A stretch of 8,009 nucleotides of DNA. It comes from JBGTKH01 sp041744735 (GTDB lineage Bacteria; Planctomycetota; Planctomycetia; Pirellulales; Pirellulaceae). Each line of letters opens with the position of its first letter. Position 1 is the first letter of the stretch. The position numbers and the translations under genes were made by a program. Positions 1 to 5,736 of the stretch are shown here, piece by piece. The notes under the pieces are model-generated. The model saw nothing but the letters and a program-made list of their open reading frames with translations, made no database searches and had not been told where the DNA came from. Location: contig JBGTKH010000254.1 in assembly GCA_041744735.1 (NCBI GenBank), forward strand, positions 1-8,009, in the 5' to 3' direction.

Positions 1-171
1 CACACCTCCAACGAAGCCCCACTGCCAGCCCTGGACTCGGCGTTAAACGTCGCACCGCCATCGCTGGAAACGCCGCTGACCGGACCGCACGTTACGCCTC
101 TCTCGGTTCCAGGTACTGGCGCTGCGTTGCGGCATGACCATTCGCATCTCAGGAAACGTAGCGTCGAATGA
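1..171 (+). CDS. Possible 3' end of an upstream gene (weak)
   Basis: One forward frame is open from the first base of the window to a TGA at 169-171, giving 56 codons. The deduced tail is rich in Pro, Ala and Leu in its first two thirds, then has a basic, His-rich end with the sequence RHDHSHLRKRSVE. No start is visible because the gene would begin outside the window. I recognise no family. An open stretch of this length at this GC content can occur by chance, and a reverse frame over the same bases is also open for a while, so this is only a possible gene end. The alternative is plain intergenic DNA ahead of the antiporter gene. Confidence 0.25.
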   Translation, partial: HTSNEAPLPALDSALNVAPPSLETPLTGPHVTPLSVPGTGAALRHDHSHLRKRSVE

Positions 172-195
172 GGTCAAATCCGTATTTTGAATTTG

Positions 196-223
196 TTTCG
201 CATTTCGATTTTCGTATTTCGAA
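196..223. repeat. Four tandem heptads, TTTCGNN
   Basis: TTTCG starts at 196, 203, 210 and 217, exactly every 7 bases, with two variable bases between copies (CA, AT, TA, AA). The surrounding bases (181-230) are much more AT-rich than the rest of the window. The tract lies about 30 bases upstream of the preferred antiporter start. It may be a regulatory or leader sequence or a degenerate microsatellite. It is an argument against starting the antiporter at the TTG at 187, because the extra residues would encode this repeat. Confidence 0.6.
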
Positions 224-252
224 TTTACTCCACATTACGTGAGACGAAACAC

Positions 253-1746
253 ATGTCGCCAAGTGCCCTCGCGCGCACCGGTCTAATCGCACTCATCCTG
301 ACTCTTGCTCTGCCAGTTCTGGCAACTGCGTCTGAAGCCGCCGCGAATTCGTCGCATGAGACTCATGCAGGGCTCGGCGCTGGATTACCACTGGCTTCGG
401 TGCTCCCCTTCCTCGTGCTGCTGTTGGCCATTGCGGTGTTGCCTTTAATGACGCCGCACTGGTGGGAACACAATCGCAACAAAGCGCTGGTTGTAGCCGT
501 GTTGTCAGTTCCGCTGGCGGCGTATTTGATCAGCGTGTGGGGAACCGCGGGCTGGCACGAACTGGAAGAGAAGGCCGCGGAATACATCTCGTTCATCGTG
601 CTCTTGGGCGCGCTGTTTGTGATCAGCGGCGGGATCTATGTTCAGGGATCGCTGTCCGGCACGCCGCTGGGCAACACGGGCTTGCTGGCGCTGGGCGGAG
701 TGCTGGCGAATTTCATCGGCACGACTGGCGCGTCGATGCTATTGATCCGGCCGCTGCTGCGAGCGAATAAGTCGCGGCAACACAAATCGCACATCGTGAT
801 CTTCTTTATCTTCATCGTTTCGAACTGTGCCGGTTTATTAACACCGCTGGGCGATCCGCCGCTGTTTCTGGGCTTTCTGAAAGGCGTGCCGTTCGAATGG
901 ACGCTCGGGCTATGGAAACATTGGATCGTGGTCAACGGGCTGCTGCTGGTGATCTTTCACATCTGGGACGAATTCGTGCTGAACCGCGAGGAACTGGAAC
1001 GGCCGGGCTCGCAACTCGAAGAGGCTCTGATTCACGAACCGTTCCGCATTCACGGCTGGCACAACTTTGTGTTTCTGCTGGGAGTTGTCGCCACGATCTA
1101 CGCATCGGGACGCGGATTCGGCAATCACGGCGAACCTTGGCCGTTCGGCGTTCAAGAAGGGATCATGGCCGGGCTGACGGTTGTCGCATTCTTGCTGACG
1201 CGCGGCAGCCACCGCGCCAACAACCAATTTACGTTTGCACCGATCGTCGAGGTCGCCGTACTCTTCGCCGGGATCTTCATCACGATGACGCCGGCGCTGC
1301 TGATCTTGAACGCTTGGGGACAGGGCGAGCGTGAAGTGTTCGGTGCACCACTCGCCCTGACCGAACCGTGGCAATTCTTTTGGGCGACGGGTTCTTTGTC
1401 GAGCTTCCTGGACAACGCCCCGACCTACTTGACGATGGCCGCGACCGCGTCGGGCTTGAACGGCGTGCCGGTGGAAGGCCGTTACTTGGGAGTGCTGCTC
1501 GCCGAAGGACCCGAGGCCGCCAAGCTGTTGGCCGCCATCTCCTGCGGCGCCGTGTTCATGGGCGCCAACACGTATATTGGCAACGGCCCCAACTTCATGG
1601 TCCGCGCCATCGCCGAAAACAGCGGCGTCCGCATGCCCAGCTTCTTCGGCTACATGGTATACAGCGGCCTGATCCTGCTGCCGATCTTTGTGGTGGTCAC
1701 GTTCGTCTTCTTCGCCGACCTTGGCAGTTTGCTCGGCCGGTCATGA
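253..1746 (+). CDS. Na+/H+ antiporter-like membrane protein (CitMHS_2/NhaD-like, IT superfamily)
   Basis: A polytopic inner-membrane protein of 497 residues, probably a cation/proton antiporter or a related carboxylate carrier of the ion-transporter superfamily. Residues 8-27 form a signal-peptide-like or first membrane segment ending in an ALPVLATAS stretch. About eleven hydrophobic segments follow between residues 48 and 490. Conserved patches typical of the NhaD/CitMHS_2 group are SNCAGLLTPLGDPPLFLGF (190-208), SSFLDNAPTYL (383-393) and GANTYIGNGPNFM (437-449). The two halves thus carry the paired Gly/Pro/Asn/Asp loops expected of inverted-repeat transporters. The ATG at 253 is preferred. 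A TTG at 187 is in frame and has GAGGT at 170-174, but 12 bases away, and it would prepend 22 residues encoded by an AT-rich heptad repeat. The gene converges on its downstream neighbour with only 7 bases between stop codons. Transport specificity cannot be read from sequence alone. Confidence 0.85.
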   Translation: MSPSALARTGLIALILTLALPVLATASEAAANSSHETHAGLGAGLPLASVLPFLVLLLAIAVLPLMTPHWWEHNRNKALVVAVLSVPLAAYLISVWGTAGWHELEEKAAEYISFIVLLGALFVISGGIYVQGSLSGTPLGNTGLLALGGVLANFIGTTGASMLLIRPLLRANKSRQHKSHIVIFFIFIVSNCAGLLTPLGDPPLFLGFLKGVPFEWTLGLWKHWIVVNGLLLVIFHIWDEFVLNREELERPGSQLEEALIHEPFRIHGWHNFVFLLGVVATIYASGRGFGNHGEPWPFGVQEGIMAGLTVVAFLLTRGSHRANNQFTFAPIVEVAVLFAGIFITMTPALLILNAWGQGEREVFGAPLALTEPWQFFWATGSLSSFLDNAPTYLTMAATASGLNGVPVEGRYLGVLLAEGPEAAKLLAAISCGAVFMGANTYIGNGPNFMVRAIAENSGVRMPSFFGYMVYSGLILLPIFVVVTFVFFADLGSLLGRS

Positions 1747-1753
1747 TGCATCG

Positions 1754-2680
1754 TCACTCCCGCTTCGTTATTTGCTCGAGCGTTAGATCCAGCGTGCCAG
1801 GCAGTTCTTTGCCGACGATCTCCAGTGTGATTTCGCCCTTGATCTGAGTTTTGCTGCGGCTCTCGATTGCCTGGCCGGCTTCGCGATCGAACAGGATTGC
1901 GCCTTCCGACGACGCGACTTTCAGTTCGCTCTTGAGGACTTTGAGTGGCGCGTCGGCATCGACGGAGTAGGTCACCTCTTTCGTCGTGGATTTGATCTGA
2001 TCGAACTGTTTGCCGCCGCGCTCCACGGTGCCTTCGTACTTATACTGCGTCGTGAAAGTTAACAGTTGACCAGAATCGAGGCGAACCGGAACGGTCAGTT
2101 CCCACGTGTCGCCTTTGGAGATCGGTGTGCTGGGGATCACATCCAGTTCGTTGTTGGCCTGCTGCTTTAGGTAATCCGGATCAAACTGTTTCTTCAACGC
2201 CGCACGCAAGGTCTCGTCGAGCGACTCGAACGCTTTGTCGCGCCCTTCGATCGCGACCACGCGATTGGACTTGTCGTGAGTCGCCGTCCAACTCGACTTC
2301 GACAGTGCCTTGAACACGTCGAGCAAAACGTCGAACTGGGTCCCCGGCGGATCAGCGTCGGGCTTCGACGAATCAAAGGCCAGTTCAATGCCGCCCGGCA
2401 GCGCCACTTTCGTATTCAGCGCGTCGATTTTGTGCACGACTTTCAAAGTCCCGTCGGCGGCGCGTTGCCCGTTCACGCTGGTAATCGTGAACGACTGGTC
2501 GGCGCCGCTTTCCAGGTCCATCCCAGATAGATTTAAAACCTGTTTGGTCTTGACCTGTACGACGGTCGTTGATTTCTCACCGTCCGGGAATTTGTATTCG
2601 AGCCTGACTTGAGCGGAAGCAGTCGCAGCCAAGCCAACCACCAGTGCGATACTCAATGTGCCGAAAAGAATGCGAGACAT
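1754..2680 (-). CDS. Secreted DUF6263-like protein of unknown function
   Basis: A predicted exported protein of 308 residues. Residues 1-23 form a signal peptide with a hydrophobic core (LFGTLSIALVVGLAAT) and an ASA cleavage motif before Q24. The mature part is predicted beta-rich, with repeated pairs such as VRLEYKFPDGEKSTTVVQVK near its start, a central amphipathic region with DETLRAALKKQFDPDYLKQQ, and a GDTWELTVPV strand followed by YKYEGTVERGGKQFDQI. This pattern resembles the DUF6263 family of secreted proteins in Planctomycetota and Bacteroidota. That assignment is from memory of the family and is moderate. No catalytic motif is visible and the mature protein has no cysteine. The start at 2680 is fixed by the Shine-Dalgarno TGGGAGG; an in-frame TTG at 2695 overlaps the Shine-Dalgarno itself. 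The gene appears monocistronic and diverges from the G8 protein gene. Confidence 0.75.
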   Translation of the reverse strand: MSRILFGTLSIALVVGLAATASAQVRLEYKFPDGEKSTTVVQVKTKQVLNLSGMDLESGADQSFTITSVNGQRAADGTLKVVHKIDALNTKVALPGGIELAFDSSKPDADPPGTQFDVLLDVFKALSKSSWTATHDKSNRVVAIEGRDKAFESLDETLRAALKKQFDPDYLKQQANNELDVIPSTPISKGDTWELTVPVRLDSGQLLTFTTQYKYEGTVERGGKQFDQIKSTTKEVTYSVDADAPLKVLKSELKVASSEGAILFDREAGQAIESRSKTQIKGEITLEIVGKELPGTLDLTLEQITKRE

Positions 2681-2687
2681 GTCGTTA

Positions 2688-2694
2688 CCTCCCA
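2688..2694 (-). promoter_or_regulatory. Ribosome binding site of the DUF6263-like gene
   Basis: On the minus strand TGGGAGG is followed by TAACGAC and then ATG at 2680, a 7-base spacing. This strong match decides the start codon against the in-frame TTG at 2695. Confidence 0.8.
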
Positions 2695-2706
2695 AATCAC
2701 TCGTGG

Positions 2707-2730
2707 TTCGTTGACCCCTTAATTCGTTGA
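2707..2730. repeat. Short direct repeat TTCGTTGA, two copies
   Basis: TTCGTTGA occurs at 2707-2714 and again at 2723-2730, separated by the 8 bases CCCCTTAA. It lies just upstream of the DUF6263-like ribosome binding site in the divergent intergenic region. It could be an operator for a protein binding two successive sites on one DNA face (16 bases start to start), or chance. I know of no named regulator with this site. Confidence 0.4.
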
Positions 2731-2777
2731 TTGCCCCAGCCGTCCACTTTACAGGTGAAACTCCCCCGCATCACCAC

Positions 2778-2785
2778 CCCAGCGC
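2778..2785. repeat. Target-site duplication, left copy (CCCAGCGC)
   Basis: The 8 bases immediately left of the 81-bp palindromic element are identical to those immediately right of it (2867-2874). The preceding C at 2777 also matches the last base of the element, so a 9-bp duplication cannot be excluded. Confidence 0.8.
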
Positions 2786-2866
2786 GGTAGTGGTACATTT
2801 TGGTAGCCGAAGTCGTGAGACTTCGGAAGTGTCACCACTTCCGCTACGGCAACTTGTACCACTACC
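2786..2866. mobile_element. 81-bp palindromic MITE/REPIN-like element (copy 1)
   Basis: The element has perfect 12-bp terminal inverted repeats, GGTAGTGGTACA (2786-2797) and TGTACCACTACC (2855-2866), and is flanked by the exact 8-bp duplication CCCAGCGC. Inside are two back-to-back hairpins. One is CCGAAGTC/GACTTCGG with loop GTGA (2807-2826). The other is GGAAGTG/CACTTCC with loop TCAC (2825-2842), sharing two G residues with the first. GTAGC at 2803-2807 can pair with GCTAC at 2843-2847, so the whole can fold as a cruciform with two arms. Each hairpin has GTAG at its outer foot when read inward from its own side, as in REP sequences. It is too short to encode a protein. It sits between the divergent DUF6263-like and G8 genes, 15 bases before a TTGACA box. 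Confidence 0.85.
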
Positions 2867-2874
2867 CCCAGCGC
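2867..2874. repeat. Target-site duplication, right copy (CCCAGCGC)
   Basis: Exact copy of 2778-2785, directly abutting the right terminal inverted repeat. Removing the element and one copy gives a continuous empty site reading ACCACCCCAGCGCCAAATT. Confidence 0.8.
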
Positions 2875-2881
2875 CAAATTG

Positions 2882-2910
2882 TTGACATCCGCCTCGCCAC
2901 TCGTCACACT
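2882..2910 (+). promoter_or_regulatory. Possible sigma70-type promoter for the G8 protein gene
   Basis: A perfect TTGACA at 2882-2887 is followed 17 bases later by CACACT (2905-2910), which matches the -10 consensus at only three of six positions. The position, about 70 bases ahead of the start codon, is suitable. The weak -10 makes this tentative. Confidence 0.25.
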
Positions 2911-2966
2911 TACATCACGTTGCCGAACCATAGCAACGCCCGCCTGAAGTCACCACACCGCCCCCT

Positions 2967-2972
2967 AAGGAG
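2967..2972 (+). promoter_or_regulatory. Ribosome binding site of the G8 protein gene
   Basis: AAGGAG lies 8 bases ahead of the ATG at 2981, within CCCCCTAAGGAGAGCTTGGC. It supports that ATG as the start. Confidence 0.8.
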
Positions 2973-2980
2973 AGCTTGGC

Positions 2981-5419
2981 ATGTTATCCCGCCGCCGCAC
3001 CTGCCGTTTTGCCCTGTTCGTGTTGTTAGCTCTTGGAATCAGCGTATCGGTGCTCTCGTCCGCACTACACTCGGCACCTAGTAAAGACGATACAGAGGCG
3101 GGCGGGCGATCGTTCGAGCCGGTAACTTTTTCGGTCCGCTCGGTGAAAGACGGCAACTGGTCCGATCCGAAGACGTGGGAACCGGCGCGAATTCCGAGAA
3201 CCGGCGACTTGGTCCAGATTCGCCGCGGCACGCGAGTGGTGTACGACGTGGCCAGCAACGACGTCATCCGGCTGGTGCAAGTCGTGGGGACGCTCACTTT
3301 TGCCCGCGACCGAGACACGCTGTTGAACGTGGCGATTCTGAAAGCGCAGAACAGCGACGCTTGCAGCGAAGAAGGTTTTGCCTGTGACTTCGAGGACGTG
3401 AACGACGTCGGCGAGCCGTTCCTGGCTCCCCAGGGTCCGCGGCCCGCGCTGGAGATCGGCACGCCCGACAATCCGATCCCGGCTCAATACACCGCGCGGA
3501 TTCGGCTGCACTATTTGGAAGGACTGAACAAGAACGACTCGCCGGCCATCGCCTGCTGCTCGGCACGCATGGACATTCACGGCGCGCCGCTCAGCCGCAC
3601 CTGGGTCGATCTCGGCAAGGACGTTGAGCCGGGCGACAAGCAGGTCGTGCTCTCCGAACCCGTCACCGGCTGGCGCGTGGGCGACGAAGTGATTGTCACC
3701 GGCTCGCTGCACGAATACGGCGGCGGCCAATTCCGTGACGACCCCGACTCGCTGGGAACCGAACCGCGGCGGGTCACGGCCATCGACGGCACCACGCTGA
3801 CGCTGGATCGCCCGCTGGACAACAAACATTTCGGCTCAGGCGATTATCGCAGCGAAGTCGCGAACCTGTCGCGCAACGTGATCATCGAGAGTGCCGACCC
3901 CAACGGCGTGCGCGGCCACACGATGTATCACCAGTTCAGCCAAGGCGGCATCAGCTACGCCCGGTTCGCTCACCTCGGCAAAGAGAATGTGCTGGGCCGC
4001 TACCCGATCCATTATCACTTGGCCGGCGATTCGATGCGCGGTTCGGGCGTGGTCGGCGTGGCCATCGTCGATTCGCACAACCGCTGGGTCACGGTGCACG
4101 GCACGGAGTATCTGCTGGTCCGCGACTGCGTGGGCTTTCGCAGTGTCGGCCACGGCTTCTTCATGGAAGACGGCACCGAGGTCTACAACGTCTTCGATCG
4201 CAATCTGGGCGTGCAGGCGTTTCGCGGCAAGGCGTTGCCCAAGCAGGTGCTGCCGTTCGATCCCAACGACGGCGCGGCCTTCTGGTGGTCCAACGGCCGC
4301 AACACGTTCATTCGCAACACGGCCTGCGAGAACGACGAATACGGCTACCGCTTCGACAGCCAGAAGCGCAGCAACTTCAACAGCTTCCTAAACGTCCGCA
4401 TGCCGGACGGCCAGCGCAACGTCGTCGACATCCGCACGCTGCCGATCTTCCGCTTCCAGCACAATGAAACGCACACCGAGGGCCTGTACGGCATCGCCAT
4501 GGCCGGCACCGATCTGGCCGGGCCCGACCGCCAGCACCCGCACGTGCTGCGCGATGTGAAGATCTGGCAAGTACACTACGGCCTGCGCAGCCAACTGCCG
4601 ACGATGCTGATCGAAAACGTCGACATCGACCACGCGGTGTACGGCGTGTACCGCCCCGAGTTCGTCGATCACGTGTACCAGAATCTGCGGATCGCGTACA
4701 CCAACAGCGAGCCGTTCAATCGCGGGCTGGACGATTCGAGCACGCAGTACGGTTCGATCGCGATCGACGGGCTGACGTTTGTGGGCATTCGCAACGGCGG
4801 CATTCCGCTGATTCAGATGAGCGACAACAACCCGTCGGGCCAGGCCCAGTCGCACTTCCGCAACGTGAAGATCGAAGAGCGTCAGGACGGCGACCGCCGA
4901 GCCTTGGTCGATCGCGGCGGCGGCTCCCGCGTGGAACCGAACACGCCGACCAGCGTACCCGTCTTTCTGCACGATCACTACGGCCCCGGCCGGCACGCCA
5001 AGGTCGTGAGCACGCATTCGGGCGACTTCGACGCCAGCGACGCCTCGTATCGCGAAGAGCGGCCGCTGACCGGCATCGAATCGCGAGTAACCGAAGTGAC
5101 CGGCGTCCCGTTCCCGAAACTGCTCGACCCCATCGACGACCTGCCCCCCGCCACCGCCATCACTTGGCCCGCCAACGGCCACGACGCGCAGCTAGTCGAC
5201 GGCGTCCTAATCGTCCGCGGCGTAACCACGGACAACAACAAGACCAAACACGTGCTAGTCAACGGCCAGCCCGCCGAAAACCTCGACTACGACTTCCACC
5301 ACTGGGAAGCCCGTCTCTCCGGCGTGAAGCCCGGCCCCGTCACCATCACCGCCTACGGCGAAGACGCCGCCGGCAACATCGAACAATCCGGCCACACGCT
5401 GACGGTGGTCGTCAAGTAA
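2981..5419 (+). CDS. Secreted G8-domain, CEMIP/TMEM2-like right-handed beta-helix protein
   Basis: An 812-residue exported protein. Residues 1-32 are a signal peptide: an RRR charged head, the hydrophobic core ALFVLLALGISVSVL, and cleavage near LHSA. Residues about 50-175 look like a G8 domain, with GNWSDPKTWEPARIPRTGD (58-76), VQIRRGTRVVYD (78-89) and a GTLTF strand (103-107). Residues about 285-610 match the core of animal CEMIP/TMEM2 proteins: YPIHYHLAGDS (341-351), NRWVTVHGTEYLLVRDCVGF (367-386), GHGFFMEDGTE (390-400) and FDRNLG (405-410), in the same order, followed by beta-helix-type repeats. Residues about 722-812 look like an Ig-like domain ending in GEDAAGNIEQSGHTLTVVV. Animal relatives are linked to hyaluronan breakdown, so an extracellular polysaccharide role is plausible, but the substrate here is unknown. 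Cysteines C128/C135 and C192/C193 could form disulfides after export. No membrane anchor or sorting signal is visible at the C-terminus. Confidence 0.85.
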   Translation: MLSRRRTCRFALFVLLALGISVSVLSSALHSAPSKDDTEAGGRSFEPVTFSVRSVKDGNWSDPKTWEPARIPRTGDLVQIRRGTRVVYDVASNDVIRLVQVVGTLTFARDRDTLLNVAILKAQNSDACSEEGFACDFEDVNDVGEPFLAPQGPRPALEIGTPDNPIPAQYTARIRLHYLEGLNKNDSPAIACCSARMDIHGAPLSRTWVDLGKDVEPGDKQVVLSEPVTGWRVGDEVIVTGSLHEYGGGQFRDDPDSLGTEPRRVTAIDGTTLTLDRPLDNKHFGSGDYRSEVANLSRNVIIESADPNGVRGHTMYHQFSQGGISYARFAHLGKENVLGRYPIHYHLAGDSMRGSGVVGVAIVDSHNRWVTVHGTEYLLVRDCVGFRSVGHGFFMEDGTEVYNVFDRNLGVQAFRGKALPKQVLPFDPNDGAAFWWSNGRNTFIRNTACENDEYGYRFDSQKRSNFNSFLNVRMPDGQRNVVDIRTLPIFRFQHNETHTEGLYGIAMAGTDLAGPDRQHPHVLRDVKIWQVHYGLRSQLPTMLIENVDIDHAVYGVYRPEFVDHVYQNLRIAYTNSEPFNRGLDDSSTQYGSIAIDGLTFVGIRNGGIPLIQMSDNNPSGQAQSHFRNVKIEERQDGDRRALVDRGGGSRVEPNTPTSVPVFLHDHYGPGRHAKVVSTHSGDFDASDASYREERPLTGIESRVTEVTGVPFPKLLDPIDDLPPATAITWPANGHDAQLVDGVLIVRGVTTDNNKTKHVLVNGQPAENLDYDFHHWEARLSGVKPGPVTITAYGEDAAGNIEQSGHTLTVVVK

Positions 5420-5422
5420 CGC

Positions 5423-5430
5423 AGCCCGCC
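5423..5430. repeat. Target-site duplication, left copy (AGCCCGCC)
   Basis: The 8 bases directly left of the 111-bp palindromic element are repeated exactly on its right side (5542-5549). The preceding C at 5422 also equals the last base of the element, the same one-base ambiguity as in copy 1. Confidence 0.8.
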
Positions 5431-5541
5431 GGTAGTGATACCATTTGTAGGTTGGACGCCTTCGTCCGACAAGGAATCCGCGTGAAATATCGGACGGACG
5501 AAGGCGTCCATCCTACGAATGCATCAAATGGTATCACTACC
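5431..5541. mobile_element. 111-bp palindromic MITE/REPIN-like element (copy 2)
   Basis: The terminal inverted repeats are perfect over 16 bp: GGTAGTGATACCATTT (5431-5446) and its complement (5526-5541). An inner arm, GTAGG, a T:T mismatch, then 16 perfectly paired bases (5453-5468 with 5495-5510), closes a 26-base loop. The right side has an unpaired 9-base insert, GAATGCATC (5517-5525). Each inner arm is itself a small palindrome (GGACG/CGTCC) with GTAG at its outer foot. Exact 8-bp duplications (AGCCCGCC) flank the element. It begins 11 bases after the G8 gene stop codon, so as RNA it would be a very strong hairpin at the end of that transcript. The tip matches copy 1 (GGTAGTGRTAC), while the cores differ. 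Confidence 0.87.
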
Positions 5542-5549
5542 AGCCCGCC
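5542..5549. repeat. Target-site duplication, right copy (AGCCCGCC)
   Basis: Exact copy of 5423-5430 abutting the right end of copy 2. The inferred empty site reads TAACGCAGCCCGCCAAGCG. Confidence 0.8.
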
Positions 5550-5592
5550 AAGCGTTTTCCAACCACGAAGTGTGAGGTGGTGAACAACAAAG

Positions 5593-5618
5593 CCCAGGGT
5601 CGCGCAGCGCACCCTGGG
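5593..5618. other. Hairpin in the transposase leader
   Basis: CCCAGGGT (5593-5600) and ACCCTGGG (5611-5618) form a perfect 8-bp stem with the loop CGCGCAGCGC. It is preceded by AACAACAAAG. I associate a hairpin of this kind with the upstream flank of IS200-like transposase genes in planctomycetes, which is a recollection and not a search result. No T-run follows, so it is not a classical terminator. It may mark the left boundary of the original transposon unit. Confidence 0.6.
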
Positions 5619-5650
5619 AAGACGAGGATAACCCAACCACTCTCCGAATA

Positions 5651-5670
5651 CCCCGAAGGGGTTTTACAAG
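5651..5670 (+). other. Small hairpin CCCCGAAGGGG with following T-run
   Basis: CCCC (5651-5654) and GGGG (5658-5661) close a GAA loop and are followed by TTTT at 5662-5665. The stem is only four pairs, so it would be a weak terminator. Its position just ahead of the ribosome binding site of the transposase start suggests a leader element, perhaps one that limits read-through into the transposase. Confidence 0.4.
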
Positions 5671-5671
5671 T

Positions 5672-5676
5672 GAGGT
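5672..5676 (+). promoter_or_regulatory. Ribosome binding site of the transposase-derived start
   Basis: GAGGT lies 6 bases ahead of the ATG at 5683, and a TGA stop in the same frame at 5671-5673 blocks any earlier in-frame start. This decides 5683 as the best start for the downstream fused reading frame. Confidence 0.65.
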
Positions 5677-5682
5677 CGCGCC

Positions 5683-5736
5683 ATGCCGCAATCCTTGGTT
5701 CAAATCTATCTGCACATCGTCTTCTCCACAAAGGAT
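5683..5736 (+). pseudogene. N-terminal remnant of an IS200-like/RAYT transposase
   Basis: The first 18 codons read MPQSLVQIYLHIVFSTKD, the characteristic start of IS200-like, REP-associated Y1 tyrosine transposases, where the HIVFSTK strand is the first beta-strand of the HUH fold. A full enzyme would have about 130-150 or more residues with a later HUH motif and a catalytic tyrosine. Here the match stops after residue 18 and the frame runs into an unrelated membrane protein. The next residues, VHIL, resemble the HVHIL-type sequence near the HUH motif, so an internal deletion of the transposase is possible, but four residues are too few to prove it. The leader hairpins and RBS upstream are kept. 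Confidence 0.75.

Noticed and set aside
1..150. Reverse-strand frame with a BNR-like stretch reading SSDGGATFN near the left edge
   Set aside because: It has no in-frame ATG, GTG or TTG ahead of the stretch before an in-frame stop, so it could be expressed only through a frameshift. The motif is too short to rely on.
187..252. TTG start at 187 giving a 519-residue antiporter
   Set aside because: GAGGT upstream is 12 bases away and the extra 22 residues would encode the heptad repeat. The ATG at 253 is followed directly by a normal signal-like segment. It cannot be excluded fully because the 253 start lacks a clear Shine-Dalgarno.
3065..3829. A 254-codon minus-strand frame within the G8 gene, and a 264-codon one at 4388-5182
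   Set aside because: Both are antisense to the well-supported G8/beta-helix protein and have no convincing start context or family motif.
5447..5516. CRISPR-like repeat interpretation of the palindromic elements
   Set aside because: There are only two dissimilar elements, 2.6 kb apart, with flanking duplications and no regular spacers or cas genes.
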